NCBI RefSeq assembly: GCF_003286085.1
Contig: NW_020825379.1
Location: 20,001-84,000 of the forward strand
Reading direction: 5' to 3'
Source of the DNA: Drosophila persimilis
Taxonomy: Eukaryota > Arthropoda > Insecta > Diptera > Drosophilidae
DNA: 64,000 nucleotides
Shown here: positions 51,883 to 63,334 of the stretch, in pieces
How positions within the stretch are numbered: the stretch's first letter is position 1
Layout of the letters: every line of letters begins with the position of its first letter
The notes under the pieces: model-generated
What the model was told of the DNA's origin: nothing
The model's input: the letters and a program-made list of their open reading frames with translations, nothing else
Databases searched by the model: none
Translations under genes and position numbers: made by a program

Positions 51883-53125
51883 TTTTTTATTTCTTTTTCG
51901 TTATGTGTTTCATACTTGCTTGTAATCGTTATGTACCTTGTTATTCTTTTCGTCACGGTGTGACACCTGGTGACTCATGCTGACGCATCCGTAGCACGCT
52001 CATCTTTCGCGCTTGGGCTTGCCGCACTCCCCTGCCACGTTGCAGTTGTAGCAGCGAATGGGTGTTGGCGATGCTCCAGTGTTTGCCCCCTCAGTTGAAC
52101 CGTACTTCTTTGGCAGCATTATCTTCTCGAACGCCTTGACTAGTTGATATGGAGCACCAAAGCACTGCATGTGGGCTTGCCTACGCAGGCCTACATCTGG
52201 GATATCTTCGATGACTCCGTCGATAAACTCCTCGTCGTCAAGGACTATGCGAGATGCCAGCGCCACTTTGGCGTTGAAGTACATTGAGAACTCCTCGTTA
52301 CGTCCCCATGAACGGGACTCGAACTTGCGGCGGAGCAACAGCTTTTTTTCCTTGGGATGGAAAGTGTCTTCCATGACGTTCAACAACTGATCGATTGGCA
52401 ACGACATGTGCTCGGGACTCGAATGCAGCCACACCAATTCTTTGTCCTTAAGCTTCGACATTAGCAGCATTAGTAGCTTCTCATTCTTCAATTTGTTCAC
52501 TTTTGCAATGGCCTTTAACTGCACGATCCAGGTTGTGACGTCATCGTTGTTTCCAGAAATGTTGCCATGATATGTTGGCAACATGTCTTTGGCGGCATTT
52601 AGCAACATGACGCCAGCGTCATTGTTGGCGGCTGGTGTTGTGTTCTCTACTCTCCCTTCCTTCTCCCTCTCGCTCTGCAGCTTCAGCAGCTCGATTTGTA
52701 ATTTTAATATTTCAACCTCTGCTCGATATTCGCCGTGGTTGTTGTTGTGCCCAGGCTCTTGCGGTGCTTTTTCGTTCTTCTCTTTGCGTTCGCTCTTCGT
52801 CCTCCTCTGGTCGCTACAAAAAGATCAGTTCGTTATGATAGCGTATCGCTATACGTTGTATGCTACAAATGTCAAATGCATTGTAGCATCTGGATATCCG
52901 TCAACCAGGTAGTTTTTGGAAAGTGGTTTTAAAAGGCTGCGGGATCTGGCGGTAGGGAGCGAGATAAAACGGCTGGTATGAGAATAGAAAATGAGACAGA
53001 TGTAAAAAAAAAGGAAGAAAATGAAAACATATCCCATAAAATATTTTGTATAAATTACTGACTGAGTACCGGGTATACGAATATGCGTAGCCCTTGCAAC
53101 GGCTCACAAAGTTGACGCTAGTTTT
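51883..53125 (-). pseudogene. gag: gag cassette 2, broken in the zinc knuckle
   Basis: The minus-strand frame (52000-52608 and upstream) holds the full capsid part as in cassette 3. The knuckle lost 12 bp (CYNCNVAGEC in place of CYNCNSLGHVAGEC), which removes the His. A base change then creates a stop after KPKRER at 52000. It is a pseudogene derived from the intact version. Confidence 0.87.
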
Positions 53126-54222
53126 TTATACCCGATACTCAAAATGAGTATTGGGAGAAGGAAGTATTGAGTATTGAGAAGGAATCGTTTCCGACCCCAT
53201 AAAGTATATATATTCTTGATCAGCATCAATAGCCGAGTCGATTGAGCCATGTCTGTCTGTCCGTCTGCCCGTCCGTCCGTCTGTCCGTCCGTCTGTACGT
53301 CCCCTTCAGCGCATAGTGCTCAAAGACTATAAGAGCTAGAGAAACGATGTTTTGGATCTAGACTTCTGTGATATGTCACTGCTACAAGAATATTTCAAAA
53401 CTTTGGCCCGCCCACTTCCGCCCCCACAAAGGGCGAAAATCTGTGGCATCCACAATTTCGACGATACGAGAAAACTGAAAATCGCAGAATCGTAGAGGAT
53501 GACTATATCTTTTAGAGTGCAAAATCTGAACCTGATCGTTTAATTATTATAGCTAGAATCAAGAAAACAATTTCATTCTTTCTCGCTCTGTCTCTCTAAC
53601 ACACAGGTTTCATGGTCGGTTTTGCCAATTGAAAAATAAGAGTTCAAGGATCTCAGAACACATAAGAGCTAGAGCAACCAAATTTGGTATCCACACTCCT
53701 GTGATATCGGACCTTGACCGTTTTGTGTCAAAATTTCGCCACACCCCCTTCCGCCCCCGCAAAGGACGAAAATCTGGGGCATCCACAAATCTCAGAGACT
53801 ATTAACGCTAGAGTAACCAAATTTAGTATCCGCACTCCTGTTAGATCTCACTATAAAACGTATATCTCATAATTTCGCCACACCCCCTTCCGCCCACACA
53901 AAGGACGAATATTTGTTGCATCCACAATATTGCAGATTCGAAAAAACTAAAAACGCAGAATCATAGATAACGACCATATCTATCAGATTGCTGAATCTGG
54001 ATCAGATCAGATAATTTTTATAGCCAAAAGGAACAAATCAATTTGCAGTGGCTACGCAGCGCCCGACGTCACGCTCAGACTGATTTTCTGTCTCTCTCGC
54101 ACGCACTCTTTGTCGTGTCGTTTAATATTCGCGGCGTCTGCCGGAGGAGAGCCGTACTGACTAAGTATCGGGTATAACTGTAGAGTTGCGGTGTCCGCAG
54201 CAACTCACAACGTTCCCCCTCG
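53126..54222 (+). mobile_element. DINE-1-like module B
   Basis: 1097 bp. Near-identical to C (for example both read GAGTATTGGGAGAAGGAAGTATTGAGTATT where A and F have GAGTATTGGGGTATATTAG). Ends and stem-loop as in A. Confidence 0.9.
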
Positions 54223-55477
54223 TTTTTTATTTCTTTTTCGTTATGTGTTTCATACTTGCTTGTAATCGTTATGTACCTTGTTATTCTTTTCGTCACGGTG
54301 TGACACCTGGTGACTCATGCTGACGCATCCGTAGCACGCTCCTCTTTCGCGCTTGGGCTTGCCGCACTCCCCTGCCACGTGGCCCAAAGAGTTGCAGTTG
54401 TAGCAGCGAATGGGTGTTGGCGATGCTCCAGTGTTTGCCCCCTCAGTTGAACCGTACTTCTTTGGCAGCATTATCTTCTCGAACGCCTTGACTAGTTGAT
54501 ATGGAGCACCAAAGCACTGCATGTGGGCTTGCCTACGCAGGCCTACATCTGGGATATCTTCGATGACTCCGTCGATAAACTCCTCGTCGTCAATGACTAT
54601 GCGAGATGCCAGCGCCACTTTGGCGTTGAAGTACATTGAGAACTCCTCGTTACGTCCCCATGAACGGGACTCGAACTTGCGGCGGAGCAACAGCTTTTTT
54701 TCCTTGGGATGGAAAGTGTCTTCCATGACGTTCAACAACTGATCGATTGGCAACGACATGTGCTCGGGACTCGAATGCAGCCACACCAATTCTTTGTCCT
54801 TAAGCTTCGACATTAGCAGCATTAGTAGCTTCTCATTCTTCAATTTGTTCACTTTTGCAATGGCCTTAAACTGCACGATCCAGGTTGTGACGTCATCGTT
54901 GTTTCCAGAAATGTTGCCATGATATGTTGGCAACATGTCTTTGGCGGCATTTAGCAACATGACGCCAGCGTCATTGTTGGCGGCTGGTGTTGTGTTCTCT
55001 ACTCTCCCTTCCTTCTCCCTCTCGCTCTGCAGCTTCAGCAGCTCGATTTGTAATTTTAATATTTCAACCTCTGCTCGATATTCGCCGTGGTTGTTGTTGT
55101 GCCCAGGCTCTTGCGGTGCTTTTTCGTTCTTCTCTTTGCGTTCGCTCTTCGTCCTCCTCTGGTCGCTACAAAAAGATCAGTTCGTTATGATAGCGTATCG
55201 CTATACGTTGTATGCTACAAATGTCAAATGCATTGTAGCATCTGGATATCCGTCAACCAGGTAGTTTTTGGAAAGTGGTTTTAAAAGGCTGCGGGATCTG
55301 GCGGTAGGGAGCGAGATAAAACGGCTGGTATGAGAATAGAAAATGAGACAGATGTAAAAAAAAAGGAAGAAAATGAAAACATATCCCATAAAATATTTTG
55401 TATAAATTACTGACTGAGTACCGGGTATACGAATATGCGTAGCCCTTGCAACGGCTCACAAAGTTGACGCTAGTTTT
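54223..55477 (-). CDS. gag: gag cassette 3, intact Gag frame
   Basis: Minus strand. From the first Met (54960) 236 codons run to 54250, and the frame is open further upstream to a stop near 55170. The N-terminal part is charged, with a leucine heptad (EVEILKL, IELLKLQSE). The capsid-like domain follows (DVTTWIVQFKAI, LVWLHSSPEHMSLPIDQLL, LRRKFESRSWGRNEEFSMYF, EDIPDVGLRRQAHMQCF). One knuckle CYNCNSLGHVAGEC and the first half of a second (CYGCVSMSHQVSH) end it, and the frame runs out in flanking sequence. It is a Gypsy-type Gag fragment without LTR, protease or pol. Its origin may be capture by the DINE-like element. Confidence 0.8.
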
Positions 55478-56574
55478 TTATACCCGATACTCAAAATGAG
55501 TATTGGGAGAAGGAAGTATTGAGTATTGAGAAGGAATCGTTTCCGACCCCATAAAGTATATATATTCTTGATCAGCATCAATAGCCGAGTCGATTGAGCC
55601 ATGTCTGTCTGTCCGTCTGCCCGTCCGTCCGTCTGTCCGTCCGTCTGTACGTCCCCTTCAGCGCCTAGTGCTCAAAGACTATAAGAGCTAGAGAAACGAT
55701 GTTTTGGATCTAGACTTCTGTGATATGTCACTGCTACAAGAATATTTCAAAACTTTGGCCCGCCCACTTCCGCCCCCACAAAGGGCGAAAATCTGTGGCA
55801 TCCACAATTTCGACGATACGAGAAAACTGAAAATCGCAGAATCGTAGAGGATGACTATATGTTTTAGAGTGCAAAATCTGAACCAGATCGTTTAATTATT
55901 ATAGCCAGAATCAAGAAAACAATTTCATTCTTTCTCGCTCTGTCTCTCTAACACACAGGTTTCATGGTCGGTTTTGCCAATTGAAAAATATGAGTTCAAG
56001 GATCTCAGAACACATAAGAGCTAGAGCAACCAAATTTGGTATCCACACTCCTGTGATATCGGACCTTGACCGTTTTGTGTCAAAATTTCGCCACACCCCC
56101 TTCCGCCCCCGCAAAGGACGAAAATCTGGGGCATCCACAAATCTCAGAGACTATTAACGCTAGAGTAACCAAATTTAGTATCCGCACTCCTGTTAGATCT
56201 CACTATAAAACGTATATCTCATAATTTCGCCACACCCCCTTCCGCCCACACAAAGGACGAATATTTGTTGCATCCACAATATTGCAGATTCGAGAAAACT
56301 AAAAACGCAGAATCATAGATAACGACCATATCTATCAGATTGCTGAATCTGGATCAGATCAGATAATTTTTATAGCCAAAAGGAACAAATCAATTTGCAG
56401 TGGCTACGCAGCGCCCGACGTCACGCTCAGACTGATTTTCTGTCTCTCTCGCACGCACTCTTTGTCGTGTCGTTTAATATTCGCGGCGTCTGCCGGAGGA
56501 GAGCCGTACTGACTAAGTATCGGGTATAACTGTAGAGTTGCGGTGTCCGCAGCAACTCACAACGTTCCCCCTCG
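55478..56574 (+). mobile_element. DINE-1-like module C
   Basis: 1097 bp, differing from B at only a few positions (for example TATATGTTTTAG for TATATCTTTTAG near 55860). All end features are present. Confidence 0.9.
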
Positions 56575-57394
56575 TTTTTTATTTCTTTTTCGTTATGTGT
56601 TTCATACTTGCTTGTAATCGTTATGTGTCTTCGTGTCTTCCATGACGTTCAACAACTGATCGATTGGCAACGACATGTGCTCGGGACTCGAATGCAGCCA
56701 CACCAATTCTTTGTCCTTAAGCTTCGACATTAGCAGCATTAGTAGCTTCTCATTCCTCAATTTGTTCACTTTTGCAATGGCCTTAAACTGCACGATCCAG
56801 GTTGTGACGTCATCGTTGTTTCCAGAAATGTTGCCATGATATGTTGGCAACATGTCTTTGGCGGCATTTAGCAACATGACGCCAGCGTCACTGTTGGCGG
56901 CTGGTGTTGCGTTCTCTACTCTCCCTTCCTTCTCCCTCTCGCTCTGCAGCTTCAGCAGCTCGATTTGTAATTTTAATATTTCAACCTCTGCTCGATATTC
57001 GCCGTGGTTGTTGTTGTGCCCAGGCTCTTGCGGTGCTTTTTCGTTCTTCTCTTTGCGTTCGCTCTTCGTCCTCCTCTGGTCGCTACAAAAAGATCAGTTC
57101 GTTATGATAGCGTATCGCTATACGTTGTATGCTACAAATGTCAAATGCATTGTAGCATCTGGATATCCGTCAACCAGGTAGTTTTTGGAAAGTGGTTTTA
57201 AAAGGCTGCGGGATCTGGCGGTAGGGAGCGAGATAAAACGGCTGGTATGAGAATAGAAAATGAGACAGATGTAAAAAAAAAGGAAGAAAATGAAAACATA
57301 TCCCATAAAATATTTTGTATAAATTACTGACTGAGTACCGGGTATACGAATATGCGTAGCCCTTGCAACGGCTCACAAAGTTGACGCTCGTTTT
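56575..57394 (-). pseudogene. gag: gag cassette 4, internal deletion
   Basis: About 435 bp are missing between MEDT and the KTHNDYKQV tail, so the capsid C-terminal half and both knuckles are gone. The frame stays open (91 codons, 56602-56877). The N-terminal part is as in cassette 3. Confidence 0.88.
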
Positions 57395-58660
57395 TTATAC
57401 CCGATACTCAAAATGAGTATTGGGAGAAGGAAGTATTGAGTATTGAGAAGGAATCGTTTCCGACCCCATAAAGTATATATATTCTTGATCAGCATCAATA
57501 GCCGAGTCGATTGAGCCATGTCTGTCTGTCCGTCTGCCCGTCCGTCCGTCTGTACGTCCCCTTCAGCGCCTAGTGCTCAAAGACTATAAGAGCTAGAGAA
57601 ACGATGTTTTGGATCTAGACTTCTGTGATATGTCACTGCTACAAGAATATTTCAAAACTTTGGCCCGCCCACTTCCGCCCCCACAAAGGGCGAAAATCTG
57701 TGGCATCCACAATTTCGACGATACGAGAAAACTGAAAATCGCAGAATCGTAGAGGATGACTATATCTTTTAGAGTGCAAAATCTGAACCAGATCGTATAA
57801 TTATTACAGCCAGAATCACGAAAACAATATCACTCTTTCTCGCTCTGTCTCACTCTAACACACAGGTTTCATGGTCGGTTTTGCCAATTGCAAAATATGA
57901 GTTCAAGGATCTCAGAACCTATAAAAGCCAGAGCAACCAAATTTGGTATCCACACTCCTGTGATATCGGACCTTGACCGTTTCCTGTCCAAATTTCGCCA
58001 CACCACCTTCCGCCCCCGCAAAGGACGAAAATCTGAGGCAACCACAAATCTCAGAGACTATTAAGGCTAGAGTAACCAAATTTGGTACACACTCCTTTAA
58101 GATGTCACTATAAAACGTATATCTCAGAATTTCGCCCCACCCCCATCTGCCCCCACAAAGGACGAAAATCTGTTGCATCCACAATATTGCAGATTTGAGA
58201 AAACTAAAAATCTGGGGCATCCACAAATCTCAGAGACTATTAACGCTAGAGTAACCAAATTTAGTATCCGCACTCCTGTTAGATCTCACTATAAAACGTA
58301 TATCTCATCATTTCGCCACACCCCCTTCCGCCCACACAAAGGACGAATATTTGTTGCATCCACAATATTGCAGATTCGAGAAAACTAAAAACGCAGAATC
58401 ATAGATAACGACCATATCTATCAGATTGCTGAATCTGGATCAGATCAGATAATTTTTATAGCCAAAAGGAACAAATCAATTTGCAGTGGCTACGCAGCGC
58501 CCGACGTCACGCTCAGACTGATTTTCTGTCTCTCTCGCACGCACTCTTTGTCGTGTCGTTTAATATTCGCGGCGTCTGCCGGAGGAGAGCCGTACTGACT
58601 AAGTATCGGGTATAACTGTAGAGTTGCGGTGTCCGCAGCAACTCACAACGTTCCCCCTCG
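57395..58660 (+). mobile_element. DINE-1-like module D, with a duplicated internal subunit
   Basis: 1266 bp, about 170 longer than B or C. The part to about 58209 resembles E and F (CTATAAAAGCCAGAGC, ATTAAGGCTAGAG, TTTGGTACACAC). From 58210 it switches to the B/C type (TCTGGGGCATCCACAAATC, ATTAACGCTAGAG, TTTAGTATCCGC), repeating the same subunit. This is the mark of an unequal exchange between two module types. Confidence 0.88.
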
Positions 58661-59914
58661 TTTTTTATTTCTTTTTCGTTATGTGTTTCATACTTGCTTG
58701 TAATCGTTATGTACCTTGTTATTCTTTTCGTCACGGTGTGACACCTGGTGACTCATGCTGACGCATCCGTAGCACGCTCCTCTTTCGCGCTTGGGCTTGC
58801 CGCACTCCCCTGCCACGTGGCCCAAAGAGTTGCAGTTGTAGCAGCGAATGGGTGTTGGCGATGCTCCAGTGTTTGCCCCCTCAGTTGAACCGTACTTCTT
58901 TGGCAGCATTATCTTCTCGAACGCCTTGACTAGTTGATATGGAGCACCAAAGCACTGCATGTGGGCTTGCCTACGCAGGCCTACATCTGGGATATCTTCG
59001 ATGACTCCGTCGATAAACTCCTCGTCGTCAATGACTATGCGAGATGCCAGCGCCACTTTGGCGTTGAAGTACATTGAGAACTCCTCGTTACGTCCCCATG
59101 AACGGGACTCGAACTTGCGGCGGAGCAACAGCTTTTTTTCCTTGGGATGGAAAGTGTCTTCCATGACGTTCAACAACTGATCGATTGGCAACGACATGTG
59201 CTCGGGACTCGAATGCAGCCACACCAATTCTTTGTCCTTAAGCTTCGACATGAGCAGCATTAGTAGCTTCTCATTCTTCAATTTGTTCACTTTTGCAATG
59301 GCCTTAAACTGCACGATCCAGGTTGTGACGTCATCGTTGTTTCCAGAAATGTTGCCATGATATGTTGGCAACATGTCTTTGGCGGCATTTAGCAACATGA
59401 CGCCAGCGTCACTGTTGGCGGCTGGTGTTGTGTTCTCTACTCTCCCTTCCTTCTCCCTCTCGCTCTGCAGCTTCAGCAGCTCGATTTGTAATTTTAATAT
59501 TTCAACCTCTGCTCGATATTCGCCGTGGTTGTTGTTGTGCCCAGGCTCTTGCGGTGCTTTTTCGTTCTTCTCTTTGCGTTCGCTCTTCGTCCTCCTCTGT
59601 TCGCTACAAAAAGATCAGTTCGTTATGATAGCGTATCGCTATACGTTGTATGCTACAAATGTCAAATGCATTGTAGCATCTGGATATCCGTCAACCAGGT
59701 AGTTTTTGGAAAGTGGTTTTAAAAGGCTGCGGGATCTGGCGGTAGGGAGCGAGATAAAACGGCTGGTATGAGAATAGAAAATGAGACAGATGTAAAAAAA
59801 AGGAAGAAAATGAAAACATATCCCATAAAATATTTTGTATAAATTACTGACTGAGTACCGGGTATACGAATATGCGTAGCCCTTGCAACGGCTCACAAAG
59901 TTGACGCTCGTTTT
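58661..59914 (-). CDS. gag: gag cassette 5, intact Gag frame
   Basis: The 236-codon frame (58688-59398) has the same amino-acid sequence as cassette 3 by eye, although a few bases differ (for example one change in the stretch read ATGAGCAGCATT against ATTAGCAGCATT near 59252). It has the same upstream open frame and the same truncated second knuckle. Confidence 0.82.
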
Positions 59915-61009
59915 TTATACCCGATACTCAAAATGAGTATTGGGAGAAGGAAGTATTGAGTATTGAGAAGGAATCGTTTCCGACCCCATAAAGTATATAT
60001 ATTCTTGATCAGCATCAATAGCCGAGTCTATTGAGCCATGTCTGTCTGTCCGTCTGCCCGTCCGTCCGTCTGTCCGTCCGTCTGTACGTCCCCTTCAGCG
60101 CCTAGTGCTCAAAGACTATAAGAGCTAGAGAAACGATGTTTTGGATCTAGACTTCTGTGATATGTCACTGCTACAAGAATATTTCAAAACTTTGGCCCGC
60201 CCACTTCCGCCCCCACAAAGGGCGAAAATCTGTGGCATCCACAATTTCGACGATACGAGAAAACTAAAAATCGCAGAATCGTAGAGGATGACTATATCTT
60301 TTAGAGTGCAAAATCTGAACCAGATCGTATAATTATTACAGCCAGAATCACGAAAACAATATCACTCTTTCTCGCTCTGTCTCACTCTAACACACAGGTT
60401 TCATGGTCGGTTTTGCCAATTGCAAAATATGAGTTCAAGGATCTCAGAACCTATAAAAGCCAGAGCAACCAAATTTGGTATCCACACTCCTGTGATATCG
60501 GACCTTGACCGTTTCCTGTCCAAATTTCGCCACACCCCCTTCCGCCCCCGCAAAGGACGAAAATCTGAGGCAACCACAAATCTCAGAGACTATTAAGGCT
60601 AGAGTAACCAAATTTGGTACACACACTCCTTTAAGATGTCACTATAAAACGTATATCTCAGAATTTCGCCCCACCCCCATCCGCCCCCACAAAAGACGAA
60701 TATTGCATCCACAATATTGCAGATTCGAGAAAACTAAAAACGCAGAATCATAGATAACGACCATATCTATTAGATTGCTGAATCTGGATCAGATCAGATC
60801 ATTTTTATAGCCAAAAGGAACAAATCAATTTGCAGTGGCTACGCAGCGCCCGACGTCACGCTCAGATTGATTTTCTGTCTCTCTCGCACGCACTCTATGT
60901 CGTTTCGTTAAATATTAGCGCCATCTGCCGGAGGAGAGCCATACTGACTTAGTATCGGGTATAACCGTAGAGTTGCGGTGTCCGCAGCAACCCACAACGT
61001 TCCCCCTCG
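59915..61009 (+). mobile_element. DINE-1-like module E
   Basis: 1095 bp of the second type (CCAGAGCAACC, TTAAGGCTAGAG). The end is CCCCCTCG, followed by TTCGTTATGTG, shorter than the TTTTTTATTTCTTTTTCG seen after A-D. Confidence 0.88.
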
Positions 61010-61053
61010 TTCGTTATGTGTTTCATACTTGCTTGTAATCGTTATGTACCTTG
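61010..61053 (-). other. 44-bp start of a gag cassette, split from cassette 6 by module F
   Basis: TTCGTTATGTGTTTCATACTT to ATGTACCTTG. The same sequence continues directly with TTATTCTTTTCGTCACGG in cassettes 2, 3 and 5 (51941, 54281 and 58719), but here module F intervenes. Confidence 0.9.
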
Positions 61054-62137
61054 TTATACCCGATACTCAAAATGAGTATTGGGGTATATTAGATTTGTGG
61101 TAAAAGTGGATGTGTGTAACGTCCAGAAGGAATCGTTTCCGACCCTATAAAGTATATATATTCTTAATCAGCATCAATAGCCGAGTCGATTGAGCCCTGT
61201 CTGTCTGTCCGTCTGCCCGTCCGTCCGTCTGTCCGTCCGTCTGTACGTCCCCTTCAGCGCCTAGTGCTCAAAGACTATAAGAGCTAGAACAACGATGTTT
61301 TGGATCCAGACTTCTGTGATATGTCACTGCTCCAAAAATATTTCAAAACTTTGCCCCGCCCACTTCCGCCCCCACAAAGGGCGAAAATCTGTGGCACCCA
61401 CAATTTCGACGATACGAGAAAACTAAAAACACAGAATCGTAGAAGATGACTATATCTTCTAGAGTGCAAAATCTGAACCAGATCGTATAATTATTATAGC
61501 CAGAATCACGAAAACAATTTCACTCTTTCTCGCTCTGTCTCACTCTAACACACAGGTTTCATGGTCGGTTTTGCCAATTGCAAAATATGAGTTCAAGGAT
61601 CTCAGAACCTATAAAAGCCAGAGCAACCAAATTTGGTATCCACACTCCTGTGATATCGAACCTTGACCGTTTCATGTCCAAATTTCGCCACACCCCCTTC
61701 CGCCCCCGCAAAGGACGAAAATCTGAGGCAACCACAAATCTCAGACTATTAAGGCTAGAGTAACCAAATTTGGTACACACTCCTTTAAGATGTCACTATA
61801 AAACGTATATCTCAGAATTTCGCCCCACCCCCATCCGCCCCCACAAAGGACGAAAATCTGTTGCATCCACAATATTGCAGATTTGAGAAAACTAAAAACG
61901 CAGAATCATAGATAATGACCAGATCTATTAGATTGCTGTATCTGGATCAGATCAGATCATTTTTATAGCCAAAAGGAACAAATCAATTTGCAGACTGATT
62001 TTCTGTCTCTCTCGCACGCACTCTTTGTCGTGTCGTTAAATATTAGCGGCGTCTGCCGGAGGAGAGCCATACTGACTTAGTATCGGGTATAACTCTAGAG
62101 TTGCGGTGTCCGCAGCAACTAACAACGTTCCCCCTCG
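61054..62137 (+). mobile_element. DINE-1-like module F, inserted into a gag cassette
   Basis: 1084 bp from TTATACCCGATACT to CCCCCTCG. Its left flank is ...ATGTACCTTG and its right flank is TTATTCTTTTCG. The empty site in sister units is ...ACCTTGTTATTCTTTTCG. This fixes the two ends to within 3 bp and shows either no target duplication or a 3-bp TTA duplication. Confidence 0.9.
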
Positions 62138-63334
62138 TTATTCTTTTCGTCACGGTGTGACACCTGGTGACTCATGCTGACGCATCCGTAGCACGCTCCT
62201 CTTTCGCGCTTGGGCTTGCCGCACTCCCCTGCCACGTGGCCCAAAGAGTTGCAGTTGTAGCAGCGAATGGGTGTTGGCGATGCTCCAGTGTTTGCCCCCT
62301 CAGTTGAACCGTACTTCTTTGGCAGCATTATCTTCTCGAACGCCTTGACTAGTTGATATGGAGCACCAAAGCACTGCATGTGGGCTTGCCTACGCAGGCC
62401 TACATCTGGGATACCTTCGATGACTCCGTCGATAAACTCCTCGTCATCAATGACTATGCGAGATTCCAGCGCCACTTTGGCGTTGAAATACATTGAGAAC
62501 TCCTCGTTACGTCCCCATGAACGGGACTCGGACTTGCGGCGGAGCAACAGCTTTTTTTCCTTGGGATGGAAAGTGTCTTCCATGACGTTCAACAACTGAT
62601 CGATTGGCAACGACATGTGCTCCGGACTCGAATGCAGCCACACCAATTCTTTGTCCTTAAGCTTCGACATTAGCAGCATTAGTAGCTTCTCATTCTTCAA
62701 TTTGTTCACTTTTGCAATGGCCTTAAACTGCACGATCCAAGTTGTGACGTCATCGTTGTTTCCAGAAATGTTGCCATGATATGTTGGCAACATGTCTTTG
62801 GCGGCATTCAGCAACATGACGCCAGCGTCATTGTTGGCGGCTGGTGTTGTGTTCTCTACTCTCCCTTCCTTCGCCCTCTCGCTCTGCAGCTTCAGCAGCT
62901 CGATTTGCAATTTTAATATTTCAACCTCTGCTCGATATTCGCCGTGGTTGTTGTTGTGCCCAGGCTCTTGCGGTGCTTTTTCGTTCTTCTCTTTGCGTTC
63001 GCTCTTCGTCCTCCTCTGGTCGCTACAAAAAGATCAGTTCGTTATGATAGCGTATCGCTATACGTTGTATGCTACAAATGTCAAATGCATTGTAGCATCT
63101 GGATATCCGTCAACCAGGTAGTTTTTGGAAAGTGGTTTTAAAAGGCTGCGGGATCTGTCGGTAGGGAGCGAGATAAAACGGCTGGTATGAGAATAGAAAA
63201 TGAGACAGATGTAAACAAAAAGGAAGAAAATGAAAACATATCCCATAAAATATATTGTATAAATTACTGACTGAGTACCGGATATACGAATATGCGTGGC
63301 CCTTGCAACGGCTCACAAAGTTGACGCTCGTTTT
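62138..63334 (-). CDS. gag: gag cassette 6, near-intact Gag
   Basis: The frame 62119-62910 contains the same Gag as cassette 3 with replacements: R for K or E in LQSERAKE, S for F in RRKSESRS, E for A in KVALESRI and G for D in IEGIPD. Both knuckles are as in cassette 3. The C-terminal tail now reads into module F sequence (EGERC) rather than the KVHNDYKQV tail. The mix of replacement and silent changes looks neutral. Confidence 0.82.

Noticed and set aside
51735..51956. 73-codon minus-strand ORF over the DINE/cassette border, repeated in three units
   Set aside because: It crosses the module end and the cassette start, contains no known domain, and is absent where the border differs (61010 and 62138).
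52583..52912. A 109-codon plus-strand ORF (MSLAAFSNMTPASLL...) present in most array units
   Set aside because: It is the exact antisense of the Gag N-terminal region, so its recurrence follows from the tandem repeat and not from selection on a separate gene.
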